From Massospora cicadina (taxonomy: Eukaryota > Entomophthoromycota > Entomophthoromycetes > Entomophthorales > Entomophthoraceae): a stretch of DNA of 64,000 nucleotides. Positions 22,926 through 34,229 of this stretch are shown here, piece after piece. The stretch's first letter is position 1. Each line of letters begins with the position of its first letter. The DNA lies in assembly GCA_022478985.1 (NCBI GenBank), contig JAKSZP010013554.1, forward strand, positions 17,417 through 81,416. Reading direction: 5' to 3'. The notes under the pieces are model-generated. The model was not told the DNA's origin. It did no database searches and worked only from the letters and a program-made list of their open reading frames with translations. A program made the translations under genes and the position numbers.

Positions 22926-24665
22926 TTATTGATTGTACTTGGTATGGGGATGATTCTGCCTATGTCGCCTCCTGGGGGAGGGAGGATGGATTGCGGTAGG
23001 AATAAAAAGCTCATCAAAATTGATATGCGATTGGACGCTAGCAAAGGTGAGACCTACACAAAACCAAGCTCTTTGTGCAGATGCTGAGCTCTGAGAGAAA
23101 GCGACTAGGGGAAGGGAAATTGAGATGTCATAGGAAGCCAATCGCAAAACCCTGGAGCAGGGAGGAAAGCAACAGTATAAAAAGAGGCAATCGGCAAATA
23201 ACCTAAGTAATCCTGGTATGGCACTGGACCCAGAAGATTAGTCCTGAGCACCTGCAGATGGGCTTCATCAAGGACACAGGACATGTGGGCCATCAATGAA
23301 GAAGGGGTGCTTGATGGGGGTTACTGAAACATGCCCCCTATCAACGCCATCAGCAGAAGGTACCAATGGGAAGCGCCGGAGAAGAGATAGTTGTGCTGAG
23401 AGCAGATTGCATCCTGCAAGCAGTGAATATGGGATTCTTATAAGCTAAAGCTGAATGAACGGTGGAAACCAGGTGAGGCTGGAAGATTTGTGGACCAACT
23501 TTGAAGAACTTGGCCAGCGAAGCAAAGAGCATAAGCAGCAGTATCCCAATCCAGAAGGTTATCAAGATCAGAGGGATTCAGCGCTAAAGTCAAAGCCTCA
23601 GTAACTTGGGCCCAGAGTTCAACGTAGGGGATCTTGAAGTTAATACTGTTATCAATTGAGAGCATGGAGACCAGAACAGCGAGTTTGTAATATTGACCGA
23701 GTCAGAAGAGGAACTCAGGAGCAGGTCTGACCTGGCAAGAATTGAACAATCCAAAGCAGCCAGCATAATCTCTGGAGCATCTATGATGATGTCTGGAGCA
23801 TCAGCAAAGGAGCCAAATCCAGGAGAGTTTTGAAGTCCAACTCTGGAATCAATGGCAGAGGAAGAGTCAGCCGAGAGTTGTTCAAAATGATAGACAGCCT
23901 GGTTTTGGAGGGATTAGTTACCATTTCCAGTAATATGACAGAAGGATAGCCGCTTGCACCAAAATAGGCGTATGAGTCCTGGAAGGACCATAAAGGAGGT
24001 TCCATCAACCATCCCAACCCATCTTCTGGAAGAGATGGAGGTCTGGATCAGACAAACTATTTAGGAGTTGCTGGTAGTGCGACCCAGAATTTGACATATG
24101 AGCTGGATGAGAGGGGGATGTTGGACTTATATAGAAGTTGACATTATGCACTCTATAATCCATTAAGCTATAATTTTGGAGAAATTAATCTCAAAATTAA
24201 TTAAACAAGCTCTCCAAGGGAAGAATTAGGAATGACTTGAGCCAAGAGGGTATGAGCGAAATAATAAGGGCGAATAGAGATAAGTACTCTTAATTAAGCT
24301 GCGAAAAACACTGATGGAAAGAGTCTCCTGTCTAGGACAAGGAGAAAACAGGAAATCAAGGATGCCAGACCAAAAGAAAATGAATATTACAGCGGGTCAT
24401 ATACCCTGACAGGGGGAGAACCAGATCCTGGGACTAATATCATCATGAGTAAATCGATCAGCCCAGCTAGACAGCAGGTCGTGAGGACCACGCTCTGAGA
24501 AGGTGGTAGCAAGGAGGAAGAGGAAGAATGCCATATGCTGAAGATCGTCTCAAGCAGCGTTGAGTATTGACAAGTGTACTCCTCTTGAACCAATGAAGTA
24601 CCTGACCAGGTGTCCAAAGTGGTGTTCTCATGCCCCGGTCCTTTTCTCATTGGAAATCTAGGCAA
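22926..24665 (-). pseudogene. antisense reading frame region (aORF) of E2
   Basis: In the 1.7 kb between integrase and 3' LTR the better open frames run opposite to the element. The part at 23100-23690 (minus) aligns without gaps to the E1 plus-strand frame at 1-470: both contain AAYAL.FA.QVLQSW, LPASPGFH, YLLLMAL and SVLDEAH/CVLDEAH. Upstream frames (23781-24017, 24387-24665) may be the N-terminal part of the same product. Several stops exist. Function unknown; no catalytic or membrane motif is recognised. Confidence 0.5.
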
Positions 24666-24675
24666 GAGGGGGATG
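24660..24675 (+). other. polypurine tract of E2
   Basis: GGCAAGAGGGGGATG directly precedes the 3' LTR. Such a purine run primes plus-strand DNA synthesis. Confidence 0.65.
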
Positions 24676-25801
24676 TGTTGGGATTTTTTCCCATATTCCC
24701 AGCCTGCCTTGATTACCTGGTATCGCTAGGGGAAAATTCCCTAAGGCAAAGTGAATTGGAAATCAGTTAGCCCCGAGTTTTGGAGAAACTACGTTTGGGG
24801 GAATTTGAAGTAATTGCTTGGTTGTATCTGGCAGGGATCAATCTGGATGAATACTTAAGATCTCATTAGATGGAGTTGCCGACAAAATAGGGGCATCTGA
24901 TAGTGATAAACTATAAGGTGTACTGATTAGGATTGGTTGGGGTTCATCACAACTGATTGGGAATAAATAGTAAGTCGCAAGTTGAATGATGCCACCTGCA
25001 ACTAGCAAATCAATCAGTTGGTGAGTGACCTACCATAATGTGTAATAAGTTTCATTACCTAAGCAGGTCTTTAGCCAAATATGTCTGGTTCGCTTGGATC
25101 AAGAGGAAAATGTTATGGAACGTTTACCAAAATTTTTATTTGAGGTCTTGAGGATGTCCAATGACGGAATCCTAGCCAGGATGGGGAATACAATCGCTGC
25201 TGAGACAAGGATGGGTAATTTAATGGCAACGGCTGCTGTTTCATCAAAGAGGTGTCAACTGAGGGTTGGACAGCTGAATTCCCCACTATATAATTCCCTA
25301 GGATTAACTATAATAAAAAAGTACTTTACAGTAAAATAGTATTAACATTATCAATTTGGTGTATAGTTAAACTATCAGCTTCTATTGTGTTGTTCTGTCT
25401 CAAGGATATTATTGTAGAGGGAAAAAATTGGAAGACTCTCATAGTGAAGAGTAAAGATATGAGCGGGGATCTAGAGAAGAAGGAACCACAAGCAGGGATA
25501 GTTGCCAACTGTGTGTTAGGATAAAAGAGACTGTCACTGGGTATCTTAGCGAAGATTGGGTGGACAAGAGTATAGGGAACAAATCCCTACAGTACAACTT
25601 CATGAGTATTTAATTGGAAATACTGGCTGAGCGTTGGGTCAAAATAAAATTCACACTCATCTATGGATAATAGTATCCCTACTATTATTGATTAGTAATA
25701 CATATTATAAAACATGATGAAGTTTACGAGAAAACTGAACCTGTGCAGTAAAAAGGTTACTGGGTTGCTTGCCAACAACAACCAAAGAGTAAATTTTTAC
25801 A
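24676..25801 (+). repeat. 3' LTR of E2
   Basis: TGTTGGGA at 24676 and TTTTTACA ending at 25801; collinear with 9829-10969 but with many substitutions and small indels, indicating age. Confidence 0.9.
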
Positions 25802-25822
25802 ACTAACCAATCTTTACCCGCC
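25802..25822 (+). pseudogene. left remnant of the E4 integrase
   Basis: Twenty-one bases ending TCTTTACCCGCC lie between E2 and E3. The minus-strand E5 copy (49660-49690) contains CCTTTACCCGCCTTAGAGAT, so this is E4 sequence that continues at 43093 on the other side of E3. The last five bases are the E3 target duplication. Confidence 0.7.
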
Positions 25823-26985
25823 TGTTAAATTTTAGGTATATTAAGGATGGCTGGTTCTTCTTCTTTGGTAAGAGGGAGTTTTAGATGTCTATTGTATGAA
25901 GACAATAGACCAAATGGTGATTATAGTTAAGATATAACTCATTGGTAATTACACTTGAAGCCATACTCTTCTGTCATTACTTAAATGATGGCATGCTGCT
26001 CTGATCCTACTGATCCCAAGTAAATTCTTGACTTAATACAACGTAAAGTATTAAATACAAAAAAGCTTAAAAATTAAACTATAAACTAGTGGTAATAGTT
26101 GATGATTTATTAGTATTAACTTGGGATAATTTATAGGGTTTTATGTTCACCACATCTTACCCGTGACGCCTCAATTTCAATGGCACTTGGCCAAAAAGTA
26201 ACGAGTTCATTTGAGGGTCTACAATCCATTTGACTCAAGACATCTCAAACGCCTCAGAGTCAGTCTCAAACTCAGAAATATTCTCAAGACAGAAATTCTA
26301 ATGTGTCTGCATATAGCTGAACTAATACTAATCTCAAGCAATTGGCAGCAAATACCAAGGCGATTCAGTACACTAATTAGTAATTAATATCAAAAACTAG
26401 ATCAACACTAAAACTAATTTTGAAATAGACCAAATAAGCCCACATTCCCGGGTCATTTAGTCAGCTATTATTTTAAGTTTGACCATACCAACAAAGCCCC
26501 CATACCCATGTCATCATAGTCAAATATCATTAAGTGGAATTGCTAGGCCACGGATCTTAAGCTTTGCATAAACTTAAAATATTATTGATCTATAAACACT
26601 GATATAGGGGGTGGAAGGCGAGTTGGTAAGGGCATATGGCTACCAACCTGAAGGTTGTAGTTCAATAACACCCTTTGCACATCGATTGAGGTGCCAGCCA
26701 AAGGAAGCTATTGGCAGTTAGTAGGTCTAATAACACGAAAACCTTACCCATGACATAACCAGAAAAATTTGAGTCCTGATATGGAGGTGGAAAAACTTTC
26801 TTTGATGGAGGTGACCCTGTTCAGCTTTTATGTCATTTCTTTCTTTTGGTAATGCCTGCCCCTGGTTGGCTTGCCTCAGTTAAATAAACACTAATAAATG
26901 ATATGATCCATAATAAATTATGCGTGTTAACATTATTATGTCCCTATCCCTTATCTGAAAATTAGATTCAGTCAACAACTTAACA
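25823..26985 (-). repeat. 3' LTR of E3, containing a SINE
   Basis: Collinear with 36919-37687 plus 42987-43087. Ends are TGTT...AACA. The extra 292 bp against the other LTR equal the SINE plus one target duplication (26605-26896). On the minus strand the LTR is preceded by the purine tract AAGGTGGAGGAAA (26986-26998). Confidence 0.9.
26605..26883 (+). mobile_element. tRNA-like SINE with 13-bp target duplication
   Basis: Flanked by ATAAACACTGATA (26592-26604) and ATAAACACTAATA (26884-26896); absent from the other E3 LTR. The head has GGCGAGTTGGTAAGGGC (A-box-like), ACCAACCTGAAGGTTGT (possible anticodon-like stem) and GTAGTTCAATAAC (weak B box). A non-tRNA body of about 190 bp follows. It was probably mobilised by a LINE. 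Confidence 0.8.
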
Positions 26986-27170
26986 TTTCCTCCACCTTAA
27001 CTGGATATAAGTGGTGTTACTCTATTCTCTGATTCACAATGTCTAACTTTTTTGCTCATCAAAATATGAATGATAAAAACTTTTCTTTCTCGTTGCAACA
27101 CTTTTGCAACCCATTCAATTCAAGACTAAATCTAGTTTGATAATCTCATAGAGGGGATTAGTCTGCGCCC

Positions 27171-28613
27171 ATGTCTGGGAGCAGTTGGGCAAGCAAGGCA
27201 AGAGGAGCAGGCGGAAGGCCCGCGGCCTCTAACATTTGAAAACGCCCCAGAGAATCTGGCGGAATAGAAAAAAATCTAAAAAAACTGGTGGTCACAATTT
27301 CCCCGGAGATATTTATGTGGCAAGCACGATGCAACCAGTACATCAACACGCCACATTCCCAGCCACTTTCATTGGTGGAATTTGGAGTCCGTGTGTATCT
27401 GGACATCCAAAAAACGGCCCTATGGGAAAAATTTTGTGAAGATGTACACAAAATTTTCCTGACTACGGTGTACGTTGCACCTCACTCCATGTCGCATGGT
27501 TGGCTGGACCTAGGTTTTGAAAGCAAATTAGCAGCAGACGAGGCTGCAGCGGTGTGCATAGTGGTCGACCTCCCTGAAGGGTAATGGGTCATCAAAACTA
27601 AATGCACCAGATGGACAAAATCAAACCAAATTTTCCTCACGTTTGACTTTTTGCCTACTACGGTAAAACGTGACATTTTGGAGCAACACCTGAAAGATGG
27701 TCTCGCCATATATGGCAAAATACAATCTTTTGAAATGCAACGTTTCATGCTGATGCCACACCTGTGCACCAGCAAAGCCATTGCAGTTCTGGCCCCAACT
27801 GAGGAGATCGCGAAGGACCTAACCCAGATCCCACACTCCACCTTTATTGACATTGCAGGGCACACCACCCACCCATTCTGGGTAACCGTGGACAGCGCGC
27901 CCCCCATTTGCACCCACTGTGACGCGTTCAGCCATAAGGCACACATGTGCCCCATTAAAGAGGGCGTTACATTCCAAGAGCACCCCTCGGCGGCCATGGC
28001 CAGCGGAGAGGCGCACTATGAACCAACTGCAAGCACCAAAGAGGCTTTCCCGTGGGGAGCACAAGGCTGCTACCTATTGGTAAAGCCCATCTCCCCGCAG
28101 GAGTGGAAGAAGGCCAAGCAGGCCCATAGGACTGCGGCCAAGGAAGCGGCCAAGGTCACCACCACCATCCCACACTCACAACGCCAGGAGGACATGGAGA
28201 CCTTCGCGGTGGAAGCAACTTGGGAATCCATCACCCAATCAGATTGGGAGGCCCAAGCTGAACGGGCCACTCAATCTGAGGATCCAATGGGAGATTCAAT
28301 CTCACCCAATCGCTGCACCCAAGCCCCGGTTGAAACTGACTTGGGACCTATCACAACCAAAAATTTTTTTTTTGCCCCACTCGACGGTGCACTGAACTTA
28401 TCCACACCGCAAAAAATTCGTCTGACGTCGGGAAAACAAAAAGTGAAGGCCAAAGCCAACGCGACTCTTTCCACAAAAATTAACAAAAACCCCAATAGTG
28501 TTGCTGCTAATACCTGCGCTGCTGTGAAAGCCCGTGGGGACCTGGAAGAGGCTGGTGGGCCAGGGGCCCACCCCCTCACACCTAAGGTGCAATGGGGGAA
28601 ACCTTCACTCTAG
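27171..28613 (+). pseudogene. LINE-2 ORF1: RNA-binding protein with CCHC knuckle
   Basis: Starts at ATG 27171 (MSGSSWASKARG), the same start as in LINE-3. A basic N-terminus is followed by an RRM-like region (IFLTFDFLPTTVKRDILEQ, then IYGKIQSFEMQRF), the knuckle CTHCDAFSHKAHMC at 27909-27950, and a long Glu/Ala/Thr-rich then Lys-rich C-terminus. From 27651 it is open for 320 codons to 28613. Two stops upstream (TGA at about 27237 and TAA at 27582) correspond to CAA codons in LINE-3. The last 22 bases overlap ORF2. Confidence 0.85.
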
Positions 28614-29300
28614 GGATGCTGAATATCGCCGGACTCAAGGCCTCCCCATCCCAGGCTAGGAAACTGAGTTTTTTACAAAATAATTTACCCGTGGATATCC
28701 TGGCCATCCAGGAAACCCACTGTCCACGAGGTTCTGAGGATGCTTGGAAAACAATGCTCCTACCATCCCTATCCTTTTGGTCAAAGCACTGTGGGGTGCT
28801 AATTCAGAAAAACAATTTTTTCAAATTTACATCTTCAGAAACATTCCTAAATGACCAAGTGCTCGTTGTCACCTTCTCATGGGCCAATGTTGCACACACA
28901 ATTGTCAACATTTACGCCCCAAACGGTGCACAAGAGCGTCAGGAATTTTTCTCGTCAGTCAAATCCCTCCCGCTACCCCCCGAATCTTCCTAATTGGCGA
29001 CATGAACTGTTGGCTAACCTCACCAATGGACCGGTGGCCGCCCTAACCCCACGCCCCACAGGGTCACGTAGAACTACGCGTTCTAAAAGCCACCCTTGGG
29101 TTAATGGATGCGCTGCCACGACTTGCCTCACTGCTCAAAAACATGACGCATCCCCACATCCACAACGGCCAATTAAGGTCCATGACCCGCATTGACCTTA
29201 TTCTAGTGCTGGCAAAATTCCAACCCCACATCTCCCACTTCAAAACAACAAAAATGGAATTCTCCGACCACCGACTGGTCTCAATAACATGCCACTTACC
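28592..29300 (+). pseudogene. LINE-2 ORF2: APE-type endonuclease
   Basis: Begins at ATG 28592 inside the end of ORF1. Motifs in order: GMLNIAGLKA, AIQETHC, VNIYAPNG, then after a frameshift GDMNCWLTSP (variant of GDFN), MTRIDLILVL and SDHRLVSI. All catalytic positions of the family are readable, though split between frames. It would nick the target; the 15-bp duplication fits. Confidence 0.85.
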
Positions 29301-29389
29301 CATCACAGTTGCAAAGGCCCCACATTGGTGCAAAATCCGCCCCAGAGCTTGCGTCGCCAGGATTTTCCATGTGGGTGGAAGAGGCAACT

Positions 29390-32172
29390 TTGGCAAAATT
29401 GTTTGTTGCACCGTTTTGCGCGGACCCCATTTCCACATGGGCAACTTTTCAAAAAGACACCATCCGCCACTATCGCCATCTCTCATCCAGATGCTCATGA
29501 GCCACATCGGCAGTTATATCGCGCACGCTGGCAGAATTGGCCCACTTGGAGTCCAACATTCCAGCCTCAGGATATTGCCCTGCATGGGGCCAGAAGTGGG
29601 CGGAGGCAGCTGCCCACCTCAATGCACTTGAAAGGCAACACAAACATCGGTTTGTGTCCAATACAGGGCCACACGCATCACTAAAGGCGACAAGTGCACC
29701 GCATACTTCTTCAAAAAATTTTTTTGCACCACGCCAGAGCGTGGCCTGCACACAGGTGCAAAGATCGGATATTTCTATCGTGGACACACCGGCTGAAGTG
29801 GCAATCGAAATGCAAAGATATTACTCCGAGTTATATTGAGCTGAACCAATTCAGCCGGCCAAAATGGCGGAATTTCTCAACAGAGCTCATATCCGCACCA
29901 TTTTCTGATACCCGGAAATAATGAATTTAATTACTCCAAACAAATTATAGACTACCATTCACGGTGCTTAAACTGAAAATGCCCAGGCCCAGATGGCATT
30001 CCATATGAGTTCTACAAAAATAATTTTAAATACATATCCCCATTGCTGCTAGCCTCACTCAACCAAAGCCTGTTGGAAATGCGCCTCCTACCAGGAGGAC
30101 ATGAGGCTTTTACAGTCACACTCTTCAAGAAAGGGGATAGGCTAGACTTAGCCAACTGGTGCCCCATTTCTCTAACAAACACAGACACCAAAATTTTAAC
30201 AAAAATTATGGCTAACCATTTAGGGACTGTAGCATCTGCCACCATCTCTCCAGAACAATTTGGTTTCATCCCCAGAAGGTCGATTTGGGATAACGTGCAC
30301 TCTGTGGCTAATATGTGTCAGTCCACAGCCTCTGAGGCACTTGTATTCTTGGACCAACAAAAGGCCTATGATAGAGTAAACTGGGAATACCTTAGGGCCT
30401 GCCTCCAACAATTCCGCCTACCTCCCCGCTTCATTAACTGGGTGATGCTGCTCACGGAATCTGCAACAATGGCTGTGCGCGGCCCAGGTTTCCTAACAGA
30501 TGTAGTCCATCCTCAAAGGGGCCTGCGACAAGGGGACCCCTGAGCCCACTCTTATACAACTTCAGCCTTGACCCACTACTGCGAAATGTGAATGCTTAAC
30601 TCACTGGGGTCCATGTGCCAGGCCAAACCCCAGTCAAGATGATGGCATTTGCAGATTATTGCGTGGTGGGGGTGTCTAATAACAAAGATGCACGCGCTTG
30701 AAGCCCTCATCCAGGAATATTCCCGGGTAAGCAACGCGGCACTGAACGCCTCCAAAACTGAAATCATCCTCCTTGGTCAGTTTCAGAACTGCTGGGCCCC
30801 AGCAAGTAGTTCCCAACCCAGCCCAGCTGCTCGCCCAAGTCCACGCCTTACTAACTCAAAACACACCGCTCCACTGGTGCTCCCCTTTGTGCCGCGACCT
30901 ACCATAGGACCGGTACGCCATCTGGGCGTGTGGTTGGATGCAGGAGGTTACGCGTCAGCAGTAATGGAGGGCCATATACTGGACAACGTGACGAAGCGAA
31001 TCGCCTCTCTCAGAGCCCACCCTACTACCCTCACTGGCAGGGTTGTTCTTAGCAAATCTATGCTCCTATCCAAAGTCTGGTTTGGAGCCCACGCCATCCC
31101 CTTCTCCCCAAGCTTCTTCAAATCCCTGTATGCTTTGCTACAAGGTTGGCTTTGGTCAGGCCGCCCTCCTCCAGTACGGCTAGAGGTCATGTTTGGCCCT
31201 CATCATCATGGTGGCATGGGCCTACTTGACTTCAAAGCCCATGCTGCCAAGATCCTGGGCACCTGGATTGCGGCCATCACTGCTCCTACACTCCCATCCC
31301 AACACTGGTCCCGCGCAGCCCACTCCAAATTCTCCCGAGCCTTGGGCCTCAACAATCCATCAAACCCCCACTCCCTGATGAAATACCTCGCATCACACAC
31401 ATCAGCCACAGGTCCTCACGGGACCAAAACCCACTACAAACGAATCCTACTCTCCATGCGAAGTGCAGAGTGGAGAATTCGTATTAGTGGACATACAACC
31501 CAAAGAGGCCGCCCCTCTCCTCAGTTCACACAAGAGGTACAGGGGCTACCCATCCATGATGGCGTGATCCCCATTCGACCCCAAGTCCTATCCAGGGTGG
31601 ACTACCTGGACATGATGGACATCCCTTATTCCACTGAGACCCAGAAGACTATCTGGAAATACGCACACCATCCTCTGTTGCAGCCTCAAGTCCGCTCCCA
31701 TGTGTGGCGCTGCCTGAGGCGGGTGTATCGTACAGCTGAGCGCTATAATGCTTTACACTCATCCTGTGTTGTGTGTGGCCAGTATGGAACGCTGTTTCAC
31801 CGCCTGGAGAAGTGCCCCACCTCTAAAGTAATATGGCGCGAAGTCCAACGTCTGCTAGGCCAGGATCAAACACATCCCTTCAGTCTGTCAAGAGATATGT
31901 TTGCTTCATCAATGGCCTCCCCCCTCCCACCCTCCCTTCGTGCTCTGGTGGTTGCAATCGCCATGTGGACTGTCCACACGATTGTCTTGGATGCCATCGC
32001 CGGATCCATCCCCACCCTCCCTGAAGCTGTCCACAGATTCCGGTCTCATTTGGTGGATCACTTTCAAGCGTGGATGTTTGGATATCTCCCACCACGTCGC
32101 CGGCAGCTGGTCTCCTCCTGGTTCCCAATTGGTTCATCAATTCAGACCCCTTCCTCCACACGTGCTCAATAG
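29390..32172 (+). pseudogene. LINE-2 ORF2: reverse transcriptase and C-terminal zinc motif
   Basis: The linker and RT start lie at 29390-30010. 30043-30543 has LANWCPISLTNTDTKILTKI, QFGFIPRRSIWDN, FLDQQKAYDRVNWEY and RGLRQGDP. The catalytic box at 30648-30659 reads FADY, the second Asp replaced by Tyr. 30649-32172 is an open 507-codon C-terminal region with LTGRVVLSKSMLLSKVWFGAH, a long thumb-like part, and CVVCGQYGTLFHRLEKC (CX2C-H-C). TGA at 30541 and other breaks interrupt it. Confidence 0.9.
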
Positions 32173-32371
32173 TGGCTACGCCCCCTACACACGTTCCCTC
32201 CCCCTCCCCATAAGTGGCGTTCCCGCTGGCAACAAGAGATAGCATCGCTTCTCTGGGGTGCCTCACCTGGTACTGAGTTTTGTCTCGTCTGAGTCATATT
32301 CAGAAGTGTCCGTCCCATGGTCAGCCTTCCCCGCAATAAATTTAAATTTAAATTTAAAAATATGAATGATA

Positions 32372-33007
32372 CCTCAATAGACTTTCTTCCACTGACAGAT
32401 GAATCTTCTTAAGACTAAGCAATTCTATGCAGTGCACTATGGTTAACTCGGGCATGTTGCCCACAATTTCACAAGATGGATTAACCAGCTATGCTTCCAC
32501 AATACTTGAGAGTTTGTTTTTTGCATCCCGCAGTAATTTCACCAATTATTAATGAACCCAAGCAAGCCCCCTTAGCTCGAGTACTGTTCATCAAACCTCT
32601 CAATGGGTTGAGCATGATCCTCCTATGACTCTTTTGTTAACCCTTCAGGTTCTGAAGCTGAACAACATCATGAATCCCTTATCTGACATTAATTAGCTTC
32701 AGATGGGGATCTTCTTCCCTAACTTCTTGTTTGCCCTTTTTACTGTTTTCCCTTCTAAAAACGTTGTTTAACTCTCCATGCATGGGCAGTTTGTCTTCGT
32801 TGGTTTTAAGCTTAATTCAATGTCAGAGCTTGTAAATGCCTACTTGTTATCTGCACTTGCTAATGGCCCTGAGATTGACTCATATGATATTTTTGAGGCC
32901 AATCAGGACATTTTTTTCATTAACTTGTTTTTTAGGATTTGGTGTGAACCTATTTAGGTGCATATGGATTTACACATCCCATTATCCTTAAAATTCAGTT
33001 TTAAAGT
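32372..33007. other. E3 region between LINE-2 and the antisense frame
   Basis: AT-rich, no long frame. By position it is the E3 3' internal region near the polypurine tract side. No motif recognised. Confidence 0.35.
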
Positions 33008-33277
33008 TTGATACATCCTGGTTTTATTCTGAGCCCTTTGCAAAAGCCTTGTGAAAGGGCTTCCCAAAAATATGTTCCACAGATAGCTCTTCTGGGCACG
33101 TGCTTTTGCTTCTCTCCTTCTTTGCTCCCCACCAATACCATGCCTGACATGTGCAGGGTATTAGATGAGGCCCATTTGCAGGTTTTTCACATGAAAATAT
33201 TCCTCCCCTCAGATTTACCCCTGCCTCAAAAGTCTCCTTGCCAACTGTATTTTCCTTTCAATGGCATTTACTCCTGA
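33008..33277 (+). pseudogene. antisense reading frame (aORF) remnant of E3
   Basis: An open frame on the strand opposite to E3 gag. Its middle reads MCRVLDEAHLQVF, matching VLDEAH motifs of the E1 and E2 antisense frames, and the surrounding DNA is also similar. It lies 3' of the E3 integrase remnant, the same relative place as in E1 and E2. Confidence 0.45.
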
Positions 33278-33544
33278 ATCAAACCTTTCTCGCCAGTTCC
33301 AAAGTCCATTTTAATGGTCTTTCCCACTGGTTCACTGCCTTTCTTAAGCTGACAAGGCCAGTGTGCCTGGTGCCAAGCCTTTTTAGGTTTAGCACATCTC
33401 TGGCAGGGTTTGGATAGTTGAGATTTGTATGAAATTCGCAATTCTCCAATTCTGCTACAGATTTCTCCGGTTTGATCTGACTCCCCTCCCCTCCCAAAGA
33501 AGTGTTACCTAGTTTCAATGATGACAAGGCACACATCTCTGAAT

Positions 33545-33680
33545 AAAAGTTTATATTTTTTCTTATTTCTTGTCTTTTCTATATTTTTTATTAATTTATT
33601 ATTATTAATAATAATATTATTATATCTTTTACTTCTTAAAAAAATTTACTTTTTTTATTATTATTATTCTTTATAGTCAA
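33545..33680. repeat. AT-rich low-complexity tract (TTA/TAT runs)
   Basis: Almost pure A/T with TTATTATTA and AATAATAAT runs. It sits between the E3 integrase tail and the antisense frame, the same relative position as the A/T-rich stretch in E1 (660-760) and E2 (22840-22930). Confidence 0.7.
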
Positions 33681-33689
33681 ATGAAGGAA

Positions 33690-34175
33690 CTTAGCATGTA
33701 CTCAATTCACAATCCAGCTTTCTTGATCATTAATGGTATATATGTCTTTGGATGATTTCTCTAATACAATAAACAGACCTTTCCAAAGTAAGGCAAGCTT
33801 GTGCGCGCAGCCTGAGCTATGAGCTTCACATTATACTACTAAGTCTCACGCTTTAAATTTAGTCAATTTAGCTCATTTAGCGTCATAATAGCTCTTCTGA
33901 CTTGTTTTTTGACTAATCACATTTTGGTAGGCTTCAGATTGCAACTTGATTAAAGTCTTCTATAGCTGCTCAACATAATTATTTTGGCTAATTGCTTTGG
34001 TTGAACTGAGTACTGAATATAATAATGAAGGCAGAGTGGGCTGTCTACCATACAGAAGTCAAAACGGAGAGTGGCCTAATATTGTTAAGACGTTTTCTTT
34101 AAAATTGCATGAGATCCCATAGGACCTTAAAAAACTTGTTCCAATTTAAGTGTTATAAATAGGTGTTTGGAAGCA
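33690..34175 (-). pseudogene. integrase C-terminal remnant of E3
   Basis: On the minus strand, shifted frames read LLYGRQPTLPSLLYSVL and NNYVEQL, the counterpart of LLYGRKAALPLNLYLVV in E2, then a basic stretch, and near 33695-33720 a WIVN.VHAK motif as at the end of the E1 and E2 integrases. The catalytic core is missing: the segment follows protease within about 60-100 bp. Confidence 0.65.
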
Positions 34176-34229
34176 CTATTGCTGATAAGCTACTACTAAA
34201 TCTCCAAACCTCAATGGTAAGGCGCTGTA

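Larger units (their letters stand above)
9829..25801 (+). mobile_element. Ty3/gypsy LTR retrotransposon E2, interrupted by LINE-1
   Basis: Complete in outline: 5' LTR, primer-binding site, gag, protease, RT, RNase H, integrase, long 3' region with antisense frame, polypurine tract, 3' LTR. Without the 6.45-kb LINE-1 and one 18-bp duplication it is about 9.5 kb. The two LTRs differ visibly at many positions, so insertion is old. No matching 5-bp target duplication is found: the left flank is a chromovirus integrase and the right flank is the E4 integrase, suggesting later recombination. All genes are broken. Confidence 0.9.
27076..32356 (+). mobile_element. LINE-2, full-length LINE in E3
   Basis: Flanked by the exact 15-bp duplication AAAATATGAATGATA (27061-27075 and 32357-32371); length 5281 bp. 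Its sister, LINE-3, is 5280 bp, so both are probably full length. Order: 5' UTR of about 95 bp, ORF1, overlapping ORF2 (endonuclease, RT, zinc motif), short 3' UTR with AATAAA, and a tail of TTTAAA units instead of pure A. Stops and shifts inactivate it. Confidence 0.93.

Noticed and set aside
26605..26690. Possible tRNA gene
   Set aside because: The B box is weak, acceptor pairing is not clear, and the segment is the head of an insertion with target duplications.
27482..27997. 171-codon minus-strand frame
   Set aside because: It is the shadow of LINE-2 ORF1, which has the zinc knuckle and is collinear with LINE-3 on the plus strand.
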